A stretch of DNA of 62,746 nt from assembly GCF_004363315.1 (NCBI RefSeq), contig NZ_SNYL01000014.1, positions 1 through 62,746 of the forward strand, in the 5' to 3' direction. Below the pieces are notes generated by a model that worked only from the letters and a program-made list of their open reading frames with translations, ran no database searches and was not told the DNA's origin. The position numbers and the translations under genes were made by a program. Source of the stretch: Tepidicella xavieri. Lineage in GTDB: Bacteria > Pseudomonadota > Gammaproteobacteria > Burkholderiales > Burkholderiaceae_C. The first letter of the stretch is position 1. Each line of letters begins with the position of its first letter. Below are positions 1-10,768 of this stretch, one piece after another.

Positions 1-587
1 CTCTCATCTTCGGTGTCTGGTGTCTGGTCGTCGTCGCCGTGGCTCACATGGTACCCGTACCAAGACCGGCCACAGGGGAGTTTTTCAACGGCCTGGTAGA
101 GCGCCTGGCGTGAGAAGTCGTCGCAATCGAACGGGATGAGGCAGCCGCTGGCCCCCATCAAGGCCGATCGGGTGTAGAAGTTCAGCGCCGGCGGCGTGTC
201 GATGTAGATGTGCTCATACGCCTCGCCCAGTTGCTGCAGCGCCTCGCGCAGCTTGTAAATCTTGTGGCGCGATTCGAGCTTGGGCAGCAGCTCGTCGAGC
301 CGTTCGCTGGCGGCCATCAGGGCCAGCCCGTCGAACGGGGAGGGGATGACGAATGCGCTGGCTGGCAGCGGGTGGAAGGTGAAGCTCAGCGTTTGGTCGA
401 AAAAGCTGGCCACGGTGGGTTGATCGCCATCGGCCTGCGCCCCCAGCAGGTAGCGGGTGGAGTTGCCTTGGGGGTCGAGGTCGATGAGCAGGGTTCGCCG
501 CCCTTGTGCCGCGCTGATGGCCGCGAGATTGCACGCGATGGTGGACTTGCCCACCCCACCTTTCTGGTTGAACACGACGAGGGCCAT
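1..587 (-). CDS. ParA-family ATPase, partial and probably disrupted
   Basis: Deviant Walker-A P-loop ATPase of the ParA/Soj class, which segregates DNA or positions cargo. The start ATG at 587 follows an AGGAG site. The P-loop KGGVGKST lies at residues 9-16, DLDPQGN follows near 37 and IDTPPALNF near 133. The first 165 residues look like a normal ParA. After RQALYQ (codon at 93-95) the reading goes out of character and runs off the left edge. The family normally continues with a conserved stretch here. Bases 1-92 therefore probably belong to an insertion or rearrangement. ParA identity is clear; the break is inferred. Confidence 0.8.
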   Translation of the reverse strand, partial: MALVVFNQKGGVGKSTIACNLAAISAAQGRRTLLIDLDPQGNSTRYLLGAQADGDQPTVASFFDQTLSFTFHPLPASAFVIPSPFDGLALMAASERLDELLPKLESRHKIYKLREALQQLGEAYEHIYIDTPPALNFYTRSALMGASGCLIPFDCDDFSRQALYQAVEKLPCGRSWYGYHVSHGDDDQTPDTEDE

Positions 588-681
588 GGGGTTCTCCTGC
601 TTGTTGCAGTGCAACATCATACCTTCTGCGACAATCGCGGCCATGTTTCACTTGGAACGGGCCCGTCCGGCCCTCAAGCCC

Positions 682-1820
682 ATGACCCTCACCGCCGCTA
701 ACGCCCCGCGCGTTTTCACCCTGAGCGACTTCGATTTCTCGCTCCCCCCGGAACTGATTGCCCAGCACCCGGCGCCCGAACGCAGCGCCTCGCGCCTGCT
801 CGACGGCCGACGCGCGCCGCCAGCGGATCGCATCTTCCGCGACCTGCCGGCGCTGCTGCAACCCGGCGATTTGCTGGTGTTCAACGACACCCAGGTCATC
901 AAGGCCCGCCTGTTTGGCGAAAAAGCCACCGGCGGCAAGCTGGAGCTGCTGGTGGAGCGCGTGCTGCCTGGGCCCGGCCATGAAGTGGTCGCGCACATGA
1001 AGGTCAGCAAAAAGCCCCCCATCGGGGCCACGCTGCGCATGCATGCCGGAGGGAGCACCGAGGTGGCCTTCACCGCCACGCTGCTGGGCCGCTGGCCGCA
1101 CGAGGATGGCCCCCTGTTCCGGCTGGCGTTCAGCGACGAGCCGCATGCCCTGATGGCCGCGCACGGCCACGTGCCGCTGCCGCCCTACATCGAGCACGCC
1201 GACACCGAGGAAGACGAGCGCCGCTACCAAACCGTCTTTGCCAAGAACCCCGGGGCCGTGGCCGCTCCCACGGCGGCGCTGCATTTCGACGAAGGCGTGC
1301 TCGCGGCCCTGGATGCCCGTGGCGTGCAACGCGCCAGCGTCACCCTGCACGTGGGCGCGGGCACTTTCCAGCCCTGCAAGACGGAAAACATCGCCGAGCA
1401 TGTGATGCACAGCGAGTGGTATCAGGTGCCCGAAGCCACCCAGCAGGCCATCGCCGCCACGCGCGCCCGTGGCGGGCGCATCGTGGCCGTGGGCACCACC
1501 ACCGTGCGCACGCTGGAGAGTTGGGCCCGCACCGGCCAGGCCACGGGCGACACCGACATCTTCATCACCCCGGGGTTTGACTTCCGGGTGGTGGACCTGC
1601 TGATCACCAATTTCCACCTGCCCAAGAGCACGCTGATGATGCTGGTGTCGGCGTTCGCCGGCTACGAACCCATCATGGCGCTGTACCGCCACGCCATCGA
1701 GCAGCGCTACCGCTTCTTCAGCTACGGCGATGCGATGCTGCTGGCGCATGCAGCATGTGTTTCATCTGAAGATGGTGACCGTTGTGGCGAGCGTGAACCA
1801 GGCACCAAAGGAGATCAACG

Positions 1821-1824
<4 letters not shown>
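682..1824 (+). CDS. queA: S-adenosylmethionine:tRNA ribosyltransferase-isomerase QueA
   Basis: Transfers and isomerises the ribosyl part of SAM onto 7-aminomethyl-7-deazaguanine in tRNA, making epoxyqueuosine. Family stretches include [10 protein letters not shown] near the N-terminus, [35 protein letters not shown] and the C-terminal [13 protein letters not shown]. The ATG at 682 gives 380 residues; an in-frame ATG at 643 is possible. QueA normally stops within a few residues of GDAMLL, but here about 25 extra residues follow, ending at an ATGA overlap with the next gene. The extension looks like a by-product of an insertion that removed the native stop. Confidence 0.95.
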
Positions 1825-3816
<1,992 letters not shown>

Positions 3817-3865
3817 GCCCTACAGGGGGGCAGAGACGCTGCGCTGGGTCGCCTGAGGCGGGCGC

Positions 3866-4945
3866 TCACCCAGGCTGCGTGTGGGGCGCGGCGCCGGGGG
3901 CTTCGGCGGCGGCCGCTGCCGGTGTGCCGCAGTGCTGGCAGAACCGGCTGAAGCTGTTTTTGCGGGTCTGGCAGGCGTGGCAGCGGTCAAACAGGCACAA
4001 CCCGCAGTGGATGCAGAAATCGGCCTGCGCATCGCTCAAGTTCACGGGCCGCTCACACCCCGGGCACACCCCTTTGGCCAGGCGTGCTTGCGCCAAGTCA
4101 TAGTCCAGCGCTTGCCGGCGCTCGGCCTCCGGGCGGGCTTCGGCGGCTTTTTGCCGCTCCAGGTAGCGATTCAGCGCCACGATGACGTATCGCCCCACCA
4201 GCACCGTCAACACCACCCCAACCCCATGGCGCACGTAGCCGCCATAACTGGGCAAAAAGGGCACCAACTCCACGAAAAACACAAAGCCCGCAAAAAACAC
4301 AAAGCCCCAGACGAAGGGCCACCACGTGCCGTGGCGGTGACGCACGAACAGCCAGGCGGCCACAGCCAGCAGGGGCAGGGTCAGCGCCAGCCGGTAGCCA
4401 AAGACCCGCAATTCCTGCTGGCGCAGCGCGGCCTGCCATGCGTCCTGGGCCGTGGCATGCAGCCGCTGCCATTCGGCTTGCGCCCGCTCCTGGGCTTGAC
4501 GGGCGTCGAGCAGGATGCGCTGTTGGGCCTCCACCACCGCCAAGGCCTCGCGCTCGGCCTGACGCAGGCGCTCCAGCGCGGCGCTGCGCCGGATGAGCTC
4601 AGGGTCTTGCTCGGCGCGTTCGGTCACCTGCCGCGTGGCCAGCCATTGGCTGAAGGTATCGCGCGCGGCCCGGTGGTCGGCTTGGGCGATTTGGTGTTGC
4701 AGCTGCGCCTGCTCCAGCGCTTGTTGGGCGTCGCGGATCTGGCTTTCGGTGGCCTGCATCGACTCGCGCCACGCGCGGCTGGCTTGCGCGTCGATGAAGT
4801 GCTCCACTTCCAGGCGCTGCTCCACCCGGGGCAAGTCGCCCACCACCGCGCTGCCCAAGCCGATCAGAAAGCCCGCAAACACAAAAGCCAACAGCCACAG
4901 GCCGCGGCGAAACCATTTTTCCGACAGACGCAATGCTTTGCTCAT
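3866..4945 (-). CDS. Membrane protein with coiled coil and C-terminal zinc ribbon
   Basis: No function is assignable. The 359-residue protein has an N-terminal membrane segment (about residues 14-34), a long Gln/Ala/Glu-rich coiled coil (about 40-190), two or three hydrophobic segments (about 200-270), and two paired-cysteine zinc ribbons near the C-terminus (CPGC...CIHCGLC, then CHAC...CQHCG). ATG 4945 overlaps the stop of the FIST gene by ATGA, so it is translated from the same message. A membrane-anchored partner of the upstream FIST sensor is possible but unproven. Confidence 0.75.
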   Translation of the reverse strand: MSKALRLSEKWFRRGLWLLAFVFAGFLIGLGSAVVGDLPRVEQRLEVEHFIDAQASRAWRESMQATESQIRDAQQALEQAQLQHQIAQADHRAARDTFSQWLATRQVTERAEQDPELIRRSAALERLRQAEREALAVVEAQQRILLDARQAQERAQAEWQRLHATAQDAWQAALRQQELRVFGYRLALTLPLLAVAAWLFVRHRHGTWWPFVWGFVFFAGFVFFVELVPFLPSYGGYVRHGVGVVLTVLVGRYVIVALNRYLERQKAAEARPEAERRQALDYDLAQARLAKGVCPGCERPVNLSDAQADFCIHCGLCLFDRCHACQTRKNSFSRFCQHCGTPAAAAAEAPGAAPHTQPG

Positions 4946-6228
4946 GATCCAACGCTGGGCTTGGCCGCCTCCTCGGCCGTGAACACCGTCAGTACCCCGG
5001 TGTAGCCGTAGAGCCTGTGGTGCGCGATTTCGCCCCCCGCGAAAAAGCCGATCAGGGGCACGTCGCCCAGGGCATGGCGAACGATTTGCAACTCGGCGCT
5101 GGGCGCGCCGAAATGGGGGCCACCCCGGCCGCTGCAGCTCACATACACCGCGCCGACGATGCGCTCGGCCGGCGCGGGCGCGGCAGCCATGTCGGCGGCC
5201 GGCAGAGCCACGGGTTCCAGCTCTTCGCGGATTTCGGCGCAGATGCGCATCAGGTCGGCCCGCGCGGCCTGCACGTGGCGTTCGCAAAACAGCAGCCGGC
5301 CGCCTTCAGGCACGGTGTCGGCGATGGCCACGCCGCGGCGTGCCGGGTCCAGCCCGATGAGGTGGCGTACCAGCACGTCGTCGCCCAGCGCGCCGGGTAC
5401 CTGCACGCCACGGGGCTGTGGCGTGTGCGGGGCCGTCAGGCCCACCAGCGTCTGGCGCAGTCGTTGCACCGCCGCGGGCGGTTCGTCCAGCGTGATCGAC
5501 AGGTCTTGCAGCAACACGTCCAACGCCGGGTGGCCATCGAGCTGCAGCACGACATGGTGGTCGGCGCGATCGATGCGGTGCGCAGGGGCCAGTGGCCGCA
5601 CGCCTTGCGTGACGCGCGACAGCAGCCGCACATCTGGCCCGAAGGCCACGCCGCTCAAGCCCCCGTGAAACACGCCGGCCGCCCCGCGCCGGCCGCTGCC
5701 AGCCAGCGCGCCGTGGCTGGAGCGGGCAAATTGCACCGTCGGCCCGCGGCTGGCAGCCAGGCCGCCAAACACGTAATGGCTGACCGTGCGCTGCGCCATT
5801 TCGGCGATCAGGTCGGCTACGTCGGGGGTGGCGCCATCGGCATGCACCAGGGCGGTTTGGGGCACGAACCCGTCGGCCGCCTGGGTGGCGGCCAGCGGCG
5901 CCACGCCACTGAAGACGCGGTATTGGTGGGGGGCCAAATCGCAAAGCATGACGGCCAAGGCCGGCTCGTCGATGTACTCCACGTTGTTCGACGCGATGCC
6001 CACCCCCACGGTGCCGGCCCAATCGGTGACCTCGGGCAGCTCGGCCCCCAGGTGGTCGAGGAGGTCTTGTGCGTCGGCGGCGTAATGGTCGGTGATGTAG
6101 AGCAGCCCCAGCGACGGCTGGCTGGCGTGACCGGGCAGGGCCATTTGGGCGCGCAGCTGCGCCAGCACCAGCGCCGCGGCCATGCGCCATTGGGGGTGGG
6201 TGGCGTGGGCGTAGGGGAAGCGTTTCAT
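4942..6228 (-). CDS. FIST N/C-domain sensory protein
   Basis: FIST domains are sensory ligand-binding modules, thought to bind amino acids and often tied to signal transduction. The 428-residue protein has a FIST_N-like part (about 20-230, including YVFGGLAASRG and the GVFHGGLSGVAFG strand) and a C-terminal FIST_C part ending with PLIGFFAGGEI and YGYTGVLTVFT. The start at 6228 (MKRFPYAHATH) was chosen over longer upstream readings because it overlaps the PhaM-like stop by ATGA. No catalytic or membrane segment is seen. Confidence 0.85.
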   Translation of the reverse strand: MKRFPYAHATHPQWRMAAALVLAQLRAQMALPGHASQPSLGLLYITDHYAADAQDLLDHLGAELPEVTDWAGTVGVGIASNNVEYIDEPALAVMLCDLAPHQYRVFSGVAPLAATQAADGFVPQTALVHADGATPDVADLIAEMAQRTVSHYVFGGLAASRGPTVQFARSSHGALAGSGRRGAAGVFHGGLSGVAFGPDVRLLSRVTQGVRPLAPAHRIDRADHHVVLQLDGHPALDVLLQDLSITLDEPPAAVQRLRQTLVGLTAPHTPQPRGVQVPGALGDDVLVRHLIGLDPARRGVAIADTVPEGGRLLFCERHVQAARADLMRICAEIREELEPVALPAADMAAAPAPAERIVGAVYVSCSGRGGPHFGAPSAELQIVRHALGDVPLIGFFAGGEIAHHRLYGYTGVLTVFTAEEAAKPSVGS

Positions 6229-6956
6229 GGTTGTCGGCGGCGGCGAGCGCCTGTGCGCGGCGCCGCAGAGGGCGTGTTTTTGCCCGCGCCCGAGGCAGGA
6301 GGGGTTGCACGCGCGGGCGCAGGGCTGGCCGTGCTGGCGCGACGGCGCGGTTTCGCCGCGGCGGCAGGCGCGGGCCCCTCGGGGGGCGGGGCGGTCGGGG
6401 CCATGGCTTCGGCGCCTGCCTGCACCGACTGCGCCATCTGTCCGGCGGCCCGGCTGGCGTGCTCGGCCATGTCGCGGATGGCGCCGCTGGCGATGGTCTG
6501 GAACTGCTGGGTGAGCGCGCTCCACCACTGCATCGGATCGACCGGCGGCGGCTCGGCAGGGGCCGCCGCCGCAGCGGTGGCCGCATCGCTGGGGGCCGCG
6601 GCTGCTTGGACCTCCTCGGGCCGGATGCGGAACGCTTCGGCCATGTCTTGCAGGCTCACGTTCATGCGCCGCAGCGCGGCCAGCGTCATTTTCTGCACCT
6701 CCAGCGCCTGGATGGTGGCCGCCAGCGCCTTCGTGTTTTGATCGAGCCAGAAATGCACGGCGCGCAAGTCTTGGATGCGGCGCTCGATTTCTTCGACATC
6801 CATCGTTGGGGCCACCCAGTGGCCCAGCGGCGGCATGCCGGGGGCGGCACTGGCCTGTCCTGGCGCGGCGCTGGAGGCGGCTTGCCGCGAGAGGTTCTGC
6901 AAGAACTCGAAGCCGGGGATGTAAGCGGTGAAGGAGGAAGGATTGGGCGTGTTCAT
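6225..6956 (-). CDS. phaM: PhaM-like polyhydroxyalkanoate granule regulator
   Basis: Resembles PhaM, which activates PHA synthase and tethers PHB granules to the nucleoid. The N-terminal half has PGFEFLQNL, HWVAPTMDVEEIERRI and a heptad segment through about residue 105. The C-terminal half is Ala/Pro rich and ends with basic clusters (KPRRRAS, GARRRRQP) that could bind DNA. Length is 243 residues. It is first gene of a three-gene ATGA-coupled unit with the FIST and zinc-ribbon genes. The family call rests on the N-terminal block. Confidence 0.82.
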   Translation of the reverse strand: MNTPNPSSFTAYIPGFEFLQNLSRQAASSAAPGQASAAPGMPPLGHWVAPTMDVEEIERRIQDLRAVHFWLDQNTKALAATIQALEVQKMTLAALRRMNVSLQDMAEAFRIRPEEVQAAAAPSDAATAAAAAPAEPPPVDPMQWWSALTQQFQTIASGAIRDMAEHASRAAGQMAQSVQAGAEAMAPTAPPPEGPAPAAAAKPRRRASTASPAPARATPPASGAGKNTPSAAPRTGARRRRQP

Positions 6957-7109
6957 GGCGGGCCTGCGGGCGAAGGGGATGCCTGCCTAGCATGCCACAG
7001 CTTTCCCGCCTTGGCACGCCGCCCGGGCCAGATGCGCCGCAGTTGACCCGCGTCAAACGCCAACGTGGCGTTTGCGGGACAATGCCACGACGTCCACAGG
7101 AGTTCCGCC

Positions 7110-7493
7110 ATGAGTGAACCGATATCCGACACCTTTGCCCGGCAGCTGCAGCAGATGCGCGCCGACGTGATCGCGCAGATTCGCGCCCAGCGGGGTGGCA
7201 AGATCGGCCGCGCCGAAGCCGCCGGCGACCTGCGCGACGTGCAAAGCGGCGACTGGGCCCAGGTCGATGCCGAGCGCGATCTGGCCATGGCCATCGACGA
7301 GCGCGAGGCCGAAGCGCTGGCCGCCATCGACGCGGCGCTCAAGCGCATCGCCACGGGCGACTATGGCCTCTGTGTCGATTGCGGGGTGGACATTCCCACC
7401 GCCCGGCTGCACGCCAACCCCACCGCCTTGCGTTGCGTGGCCTGCCAGGACAAGGCCGAGCAAGCGCGAGGCAGCGCCCATCCTTCCCTGTGA
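7110..7493 (+). CDS. DksA/TraR-family zinc-finger transcription regulator
   Basis: Proteins of this family enter the RNA polymerase secondary channel and modulate initiation with ppGpp. The 127-residue protein has an N-terminal coiled region with acidic residues and a four-cysteine zinc finger (CVDC, then CVAC about 20 residues later). It lacks the longer N-terminus of DksA itself, so it is a short DksA-like paralogue. ACAGGAG at 7096-7102 fits ATG 7110. The VOC gene follows after 5 bp. Confidence 0.88.
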   Translation: MSEPISDTFARQLQQMRADVIAQIRAQRGGKIGRAEAAGDLRDVQSGDWAQVDAERDLAMAIDEREAEALAAIDAALKRIATGDYGLCVDCGVDIPTARLHANPTALRCVACQDKAEQARGSAHPSL

Positions 7494-7498
7494 CGCCC

Positions 7499-7912
7499 AT
7501 GCGCAGCCTGTTTCATTTCGCTTTCAACGTCACCGACCTGGACGAAGCCCGCCGCTTCTATGGCGGCGTGCTGGGCTGCACTGAAGGGCGCAGCACCGAG
7601 ACGTGGGTGGACTTCGATTTCTTCGGGCACCAGCTCTCGCTGCACCTGGGGCAGCCCTTCGTCACGGCCGATACCGGGCACGTGGGCGACCACCTCGTGC
7701 CCATGCCCCATTTTGGTCTCATTCTGGCGCTCGATGATTGGCAGGCCATGGCCGATCGGCTCAGCGCCGCCGGGGTGCGCTTCGTGATTGCGCCGCAGGT
7801 CCGCTTCCAGGGGCAGCCCGGCGAGCAATGGACCATGTTTTTCCGCGACCCTTTCGGCAACCCGATCGAGATCAAGGGCTTCCGTTCGTTGGAGACGGTG
7901 TACGCCGCCTGA
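7499..7912 (+). CDS. VOC/glyoxalase-fold metalloenzyme
   Basis: 137-residue vicinal-oxygen-chelate protein. It opens with a typical first module (FHFAFNVTDLDEARRFY, GCTEGR) and ends with FFRDPFGNPIEIKGF, whose Glu is the usual last metal ligand. Candidate ligands are His 6, a central His in MPHFGL and the C-terminal Glu. VOC proteins include dioxygenases, glyoxalases and resistance proteins, so the substrate cannot be read from sequence. It is 5 bp downstream of the DksA-like gene and probably cotranscribed. Confidence 0.85.
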   Translation: MRSLFHFAFNVTDLDEARRFYGGVLGCTEGRSTETWVDFDFFGHQLSLHLGQPFVTADTGHVGDHLVPMPHFGLILALDDWQAMADRLSAAGVRFVIAPQVRFQGQPGEQWTMFFRDPFGNPIEIKGFRSLETVYAA

Positions 7913-7924
7913 GCGGGCGGGGCC

Positions 7925-8884
7925 TCATTCGGCCAGACCGATCGTCTGCTCGATGGCCCCGAAGACGGACTGGCCATCGCGCCCTTTCATGTCCAGGCGC
8001 ACGGCATCGCCGGTGGCCAGATAGGCCGTGGTGGCGCGGCCGTCGCGCAACCGCTCGGCGGCACGTCGGTCGCTGAGGCTGCCGTGGCCGCGCGGCCACT
8101 GGAGCGGATCGTCCGCGGCCGGGGCGTTGCCCACCACGCCGGCGCCCACCAGCGTGCCAGCGCGCAGACGGCGCAGCTTGCCCAGGCCGGCGATCAGGGC
8201 GCCGAAAGGCGCTTGCATGTCGCCCGCATCGCACATGCCGACGCGCCGGCCGTTGCAGGTGGCTTGCAGCGTCAGGCACAGGCGTCCCTGCTGCCAGGCG
8301 TCACCCAGCTCGTCGGGCGTGGCCACGACCGGGGCAAAAGCCGTCGGGGCCGGCACGAAGCGGCTGGGGTCGTCCTGGCCGGGTGGCACCAGCTGCGCGT
8401 CGTTGTACAGCGTCAGCAGCCGCACCGCTTCCAGCGCCCGGTGGGCCGTGGCGCCGGCGGGCAGGTCATCGATGACCACGGCCACGCCGGCGCCGAAATC
8501 GGCCGCCCAGCCGGGCCCGGGCAGGCGCAGCGCGTCGGCTGCGCCACGCAGATCGTCGCTGGGCCGCTGCTGCCCGCTGCCGTGGCCCCCATCGTCCACG
8601 GGCTCCCGCCCCGGGTGGGGGTAGCTGTCGAAGGTCACCCACTGGTAAGCGCGGGGCAGCGGGGCCATGCACATCTGGGGATCGAAAGGAAAGGCGTGCC
8701 GGGCCTTGCCCTGGTTGAGGGTGACGGAAAGGTCCTGCAACTGCGGCGCGATGAAATTCCAGTCGTCGAGCACTTGCTGCAGCGTGCCGGCGATGCCCGT
8801 GGCGTAGTGGGCGGTGCTCAGGTCGCGCGAGACGACCACGAGCTGGCCGTCGCGCGAGCCGTCCTTGTAGGTGGCGAGTTTCAT
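7925..8884 (-). CDS. Fumarylacetoacetate hydrolase-family protein
   Basis: FAH-superfamily enzyme (C-C bond hydrolase or decarboxylase of beta-keto or enol acids) of 319 residues. It opens MKLATYKDGSRDGQLVVVSR, a start common in Burkholderiales homologues. It shows an LTLYNDAQL segment and a GAGVVGN segment near the C-terminus, regions that build the FAH active site. The start at 8884 fits family length. It is convergent with the VOC gene and divergent from the DUF3108 gene. The true substrate is unknown. Confidence 0.85.
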   Translation of the reverse strand: MKLATYKDGSRDGQLVVVSRDLSTAHYATGIAGTLQQVLDDWNFIAPQLQDLSVTLNQGKARHAFPFDPQMCMAPLPRAYQWVTFDSYPHPGREPVDDGGHGSGQQRPSDDLRGAADALRLPGPGWAADFGAGVAVVIDDLPAGATAHRALEAVRLLTLYNDAQLVPPGQDDPSRFVPAPTAFAPVVATPDELGDAWQQGRLCLTLQATCNGRRVGMCDAGDMQAPFGALIAGLGKLRRLRAGTLVGAGVVGNAPAADDPLQWPRGHGSLSDRRAAERLRDGRATTAYLATGDAVRLDMKGRDGQSVFGAIEQTIGLAE

Positions 8885-8908
8885 GGCCGACAAGTGTACG
8901 ATTGGCGC

Positions 8909-9661
8909 ATGCATGCACGCCGTACCGATGGCCGGCTGAGCCGGCGAGCTTGGCTGGGGGCGCTGGTGGCCGCCGGTTGTTGCCCTGCCGCCGTGTGGGC
9001 CTCGGCCGCCTGGCCCTGGTCCCGCGCCTGGGTGCTGGACTACGAGGTCAGCGGTCGTGCCCGCGGGGTGCCTTACCGCGCCAGCAGCCAACTGCGCTGG
9101 GAGGCCCGGGATTGGGCCTACACGGCGGTGCTGGAGATGCGTGCGCCCCTCGTGGGCACGCGGACCCAGCGTTCCGAAGGCCGTATCGACGACCGCGGCA
9201 CCCTGCGGCCCGACCGCTTCACCGACCAGGCCCGGCGCGAGCACCGCTACGAATTGGAGTGGGCGCGCCAGCGGTATCGCTATGTGCGCGAAGGCGAGCC
9301 GCTGCGCGAGGGCGCGCTGCCCGCAGGCACGCAGGATCGGCTCAGCCTGTTTTTCCAGTTGGGTGGGTGGGCCGCCGCCCAGGCCCCGAGAGGGGAGGCC
9401 AGCGTGGAGCTGCCCGTGCTGGGGCGCGGCGGCGCCGAGCCTTGGGCGTTTCGGCTGACCGGGCGCGAAGCGGTGGACACCCCGGCCGGCGCGTTGGACG
9501 CGTGGCGGCTGGAGCGCCAGATTCGCGCACCCGACGACACCGCCATCACCCTCTGGCTGGCACCGGCTTTGCAATACTTGCCCGCACGCCTGCTGCTGGA
9601 AGACGATGAAGGCCACCGGGTCGATCAGCGGCTGCGCCGGCTGCCTGCTGGAAGGGACTGA
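8909..9661 (+). CDS. DUF3108 exported protein
   Basis: 250-residue protein with a basic N-terminus (RRTDGRLSRRAWLGALVAAG) and hydrophobic stretch through about residue 32, consistent with a signal sequence. The mature part alternates short beta strands (VLDYEVSGRARG, YRASSQLRW, RYRYVREGE), matching the periplasmic DUF3108 beta-rich domain, and ends with LQYLPARLLLEDDEG. ATG 8909 is the first in frame; 24 bp separate it from the divergent FAH start. Role unknown; possibly cell-envelope related. Confidence 0.72.
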   Translation: MHARRTDGRLSRRAWLGALVAAGCCPAAVWASAAWPWSRAWVLDYEVSGRARGVPYRASSQLRWEARDWAYTAVLEMRAPLVGTRTQRSEGRIDDRGTLRPDRFTDQARREHRYELEWARQRYRYVREGEPLREGALPAGTQDRLSLFFQLGGWAAAQAPRGEASVELPVLGRGGAEPWAFRLTGREAVDTPAGALDAWRLERQIRAPDDTAITLWLAPALQYLPARLLLEDDEGHRVDQRLRRLPAGRD

Positions 9662-9810
9662 CAGGGCCAGCGCCGCCGAGGTGGCCGCGCGGGCCTCTTG
9701 AAGCGCCGTCGGTCGGCCTCAATTCAGGGATGAGGCGGCTGTGCCGATGTTTCGATCAGAAACGTGGCATGAAGCTTGCAGGGTTATTGCGTTTCGAGGA
9801 CATTTCCACC

Positions 9811-10104
9811 ATGCACATGCTCTACGACTCGGAATCTTTCGCGGTGGTGCACATCTTCGCGAATGCGCCTGATGCGTCAGGAGCGGATGCGCACGCCCAG
9901 GCCGACGGCCCCCGGATGCCGCGCCACGGCTTTGAAATCGTGGACAAGCGCACCGGCAAGGAGGTCTATCTCGATGGCTCCTGGGCCGAGCTGTTTCAGC
10001 AGCAGATTCAGGCCTGGCAACGCCACACCCCCACCCAGGAAGAGGTGGAGGACACGCTGGAAGGCTACGCCACGCTGGCGCAGACGCCGGTGGTGGTGCA
10101 CTGA
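9811..10104 (+). CDS. DUF3567 family protein
   Basis: 97-residue soluble protein found mainly in Burkholderiales. It has MHMLYDSESFAVVHIF at the start, a conserved RHGFEIVDKRTGKEVYLDG core and PTQEEVEDTLEGY near the end. ATG 9811, after a GAGGA site at 9796-9800, was chosen over the in-frame 9730 start because family members begin MHMLYDS. Function is unknown. A family-atypical insert of about 10 residues (SGADAHAQAD) sits before the core. Confidence 0.82.
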   Translation: MHMLYDSESFAVVHIFANAPDASGADAHAQADGPRMPRHGFEIVDKRTGKEVYLDGSWAELFQQQIQAWQRHTPTQEEVEDTLEGYATLAQTPVVVH

Positions 10105-10139
10105 GGGGCCGCGGCGGCTGCGCGGCCCGCCCAGGCGGG

Positions 10140-10649
10140 TCAGTCTTCCAGCAGGCTGCGCAGCATCCAGGCGGTTTGCTCGTGCACGGCCAGGCGTTGC
10201 ACCAGCACATCGGCGGTGGGCTCGTCGCTGGCCTTTTCCACCAGGGGGAAGATGCTGCGCGCGGTGCGGGCCACGGCTTCATGGCCTTGCGCGAGGATGC
10301 GCACCATCTCCATCGCCTTGGGCGGCTCGGACGGGGCATCGGGCAGCGAGCTGAGCTTGCCGTATTCGGCATAGGAGCCGGGGGCCACGTGGCCCAGGGC
10401 GCGGATGCGCTCGGCGATCGGGTCCACCGCATTCCAGAGCTCGGTGTACTGCTCCATGAACATGGCGTGCAGGCTGTTGAACATCGGCCCGGTGACGTTC
10501 CAGTGGAAGTTGTGCGTGGTCAGGTACAGGGTGTAGGTGTCGGCCAGCAGGCGGCTGAGGCCCTGGGCGATGGCGGCGCGGTCTTTGTCGCTGATGCCGA
10601 TGTCCATCTTCAGGGATTTGGCGGGAACGGTCGGGGCTTTCTTGGCCAT
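10140..10649 (-). CDS. dps: Dps/ferritin-like DNA-protection protein
   Basis: Dps dodecamers oxidise and store iron and shield DNA during oxidative stress or starvation. The 169-residue protein has the ferroxidase His pair in THNFHWNVTG (about 45-54), and downstream acidic residues in LWNAVDPIAERI, as expected for an inter-subunit ferroxidase centre. The lysine-containing N-terminus (MAKKAPTVPAKS) could bind DNA. The start at 10649 is preceded by an AGGAAG site. It stands alone, convergent with the DUF3567 gene. Confidence 0.93.
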   Translation of the reverse strand: MAKKAPTVPAKSLKMDIGISDKDRAAIAQGLSRLLADTYTLYLTTHNFHWNVTGPMFNSLHAMFMEQYTELWNAVDPIAERIRALGHVAPGSYAEYGKLSSLPDAPSEPPKAMEMVRILAQGHEAVARTARSIFPLVEKASDEPTADVLVQRLAVHEQTAWMLRSLLED

Positions 10650-10768
10650 GGGCTTCCTCCACAGAACGGGTTGAACGGGCGAAACCCCCCTATCGTATCG
10701 CAGTGCTTGAACGCTGGACATGTGTCGCGCCGCCGACGCATGGGCCGGCCTTGGCGTAGCATGGTGGC

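Noticed and set aside
4942-7056. 704-codon minus-strand frame extending the FIST gene upstream
   Set aside because: The upstream part overlaps the PhaM-like gene in another frame; the FIST start at 6228 is ATGA-coupled and fits family length.
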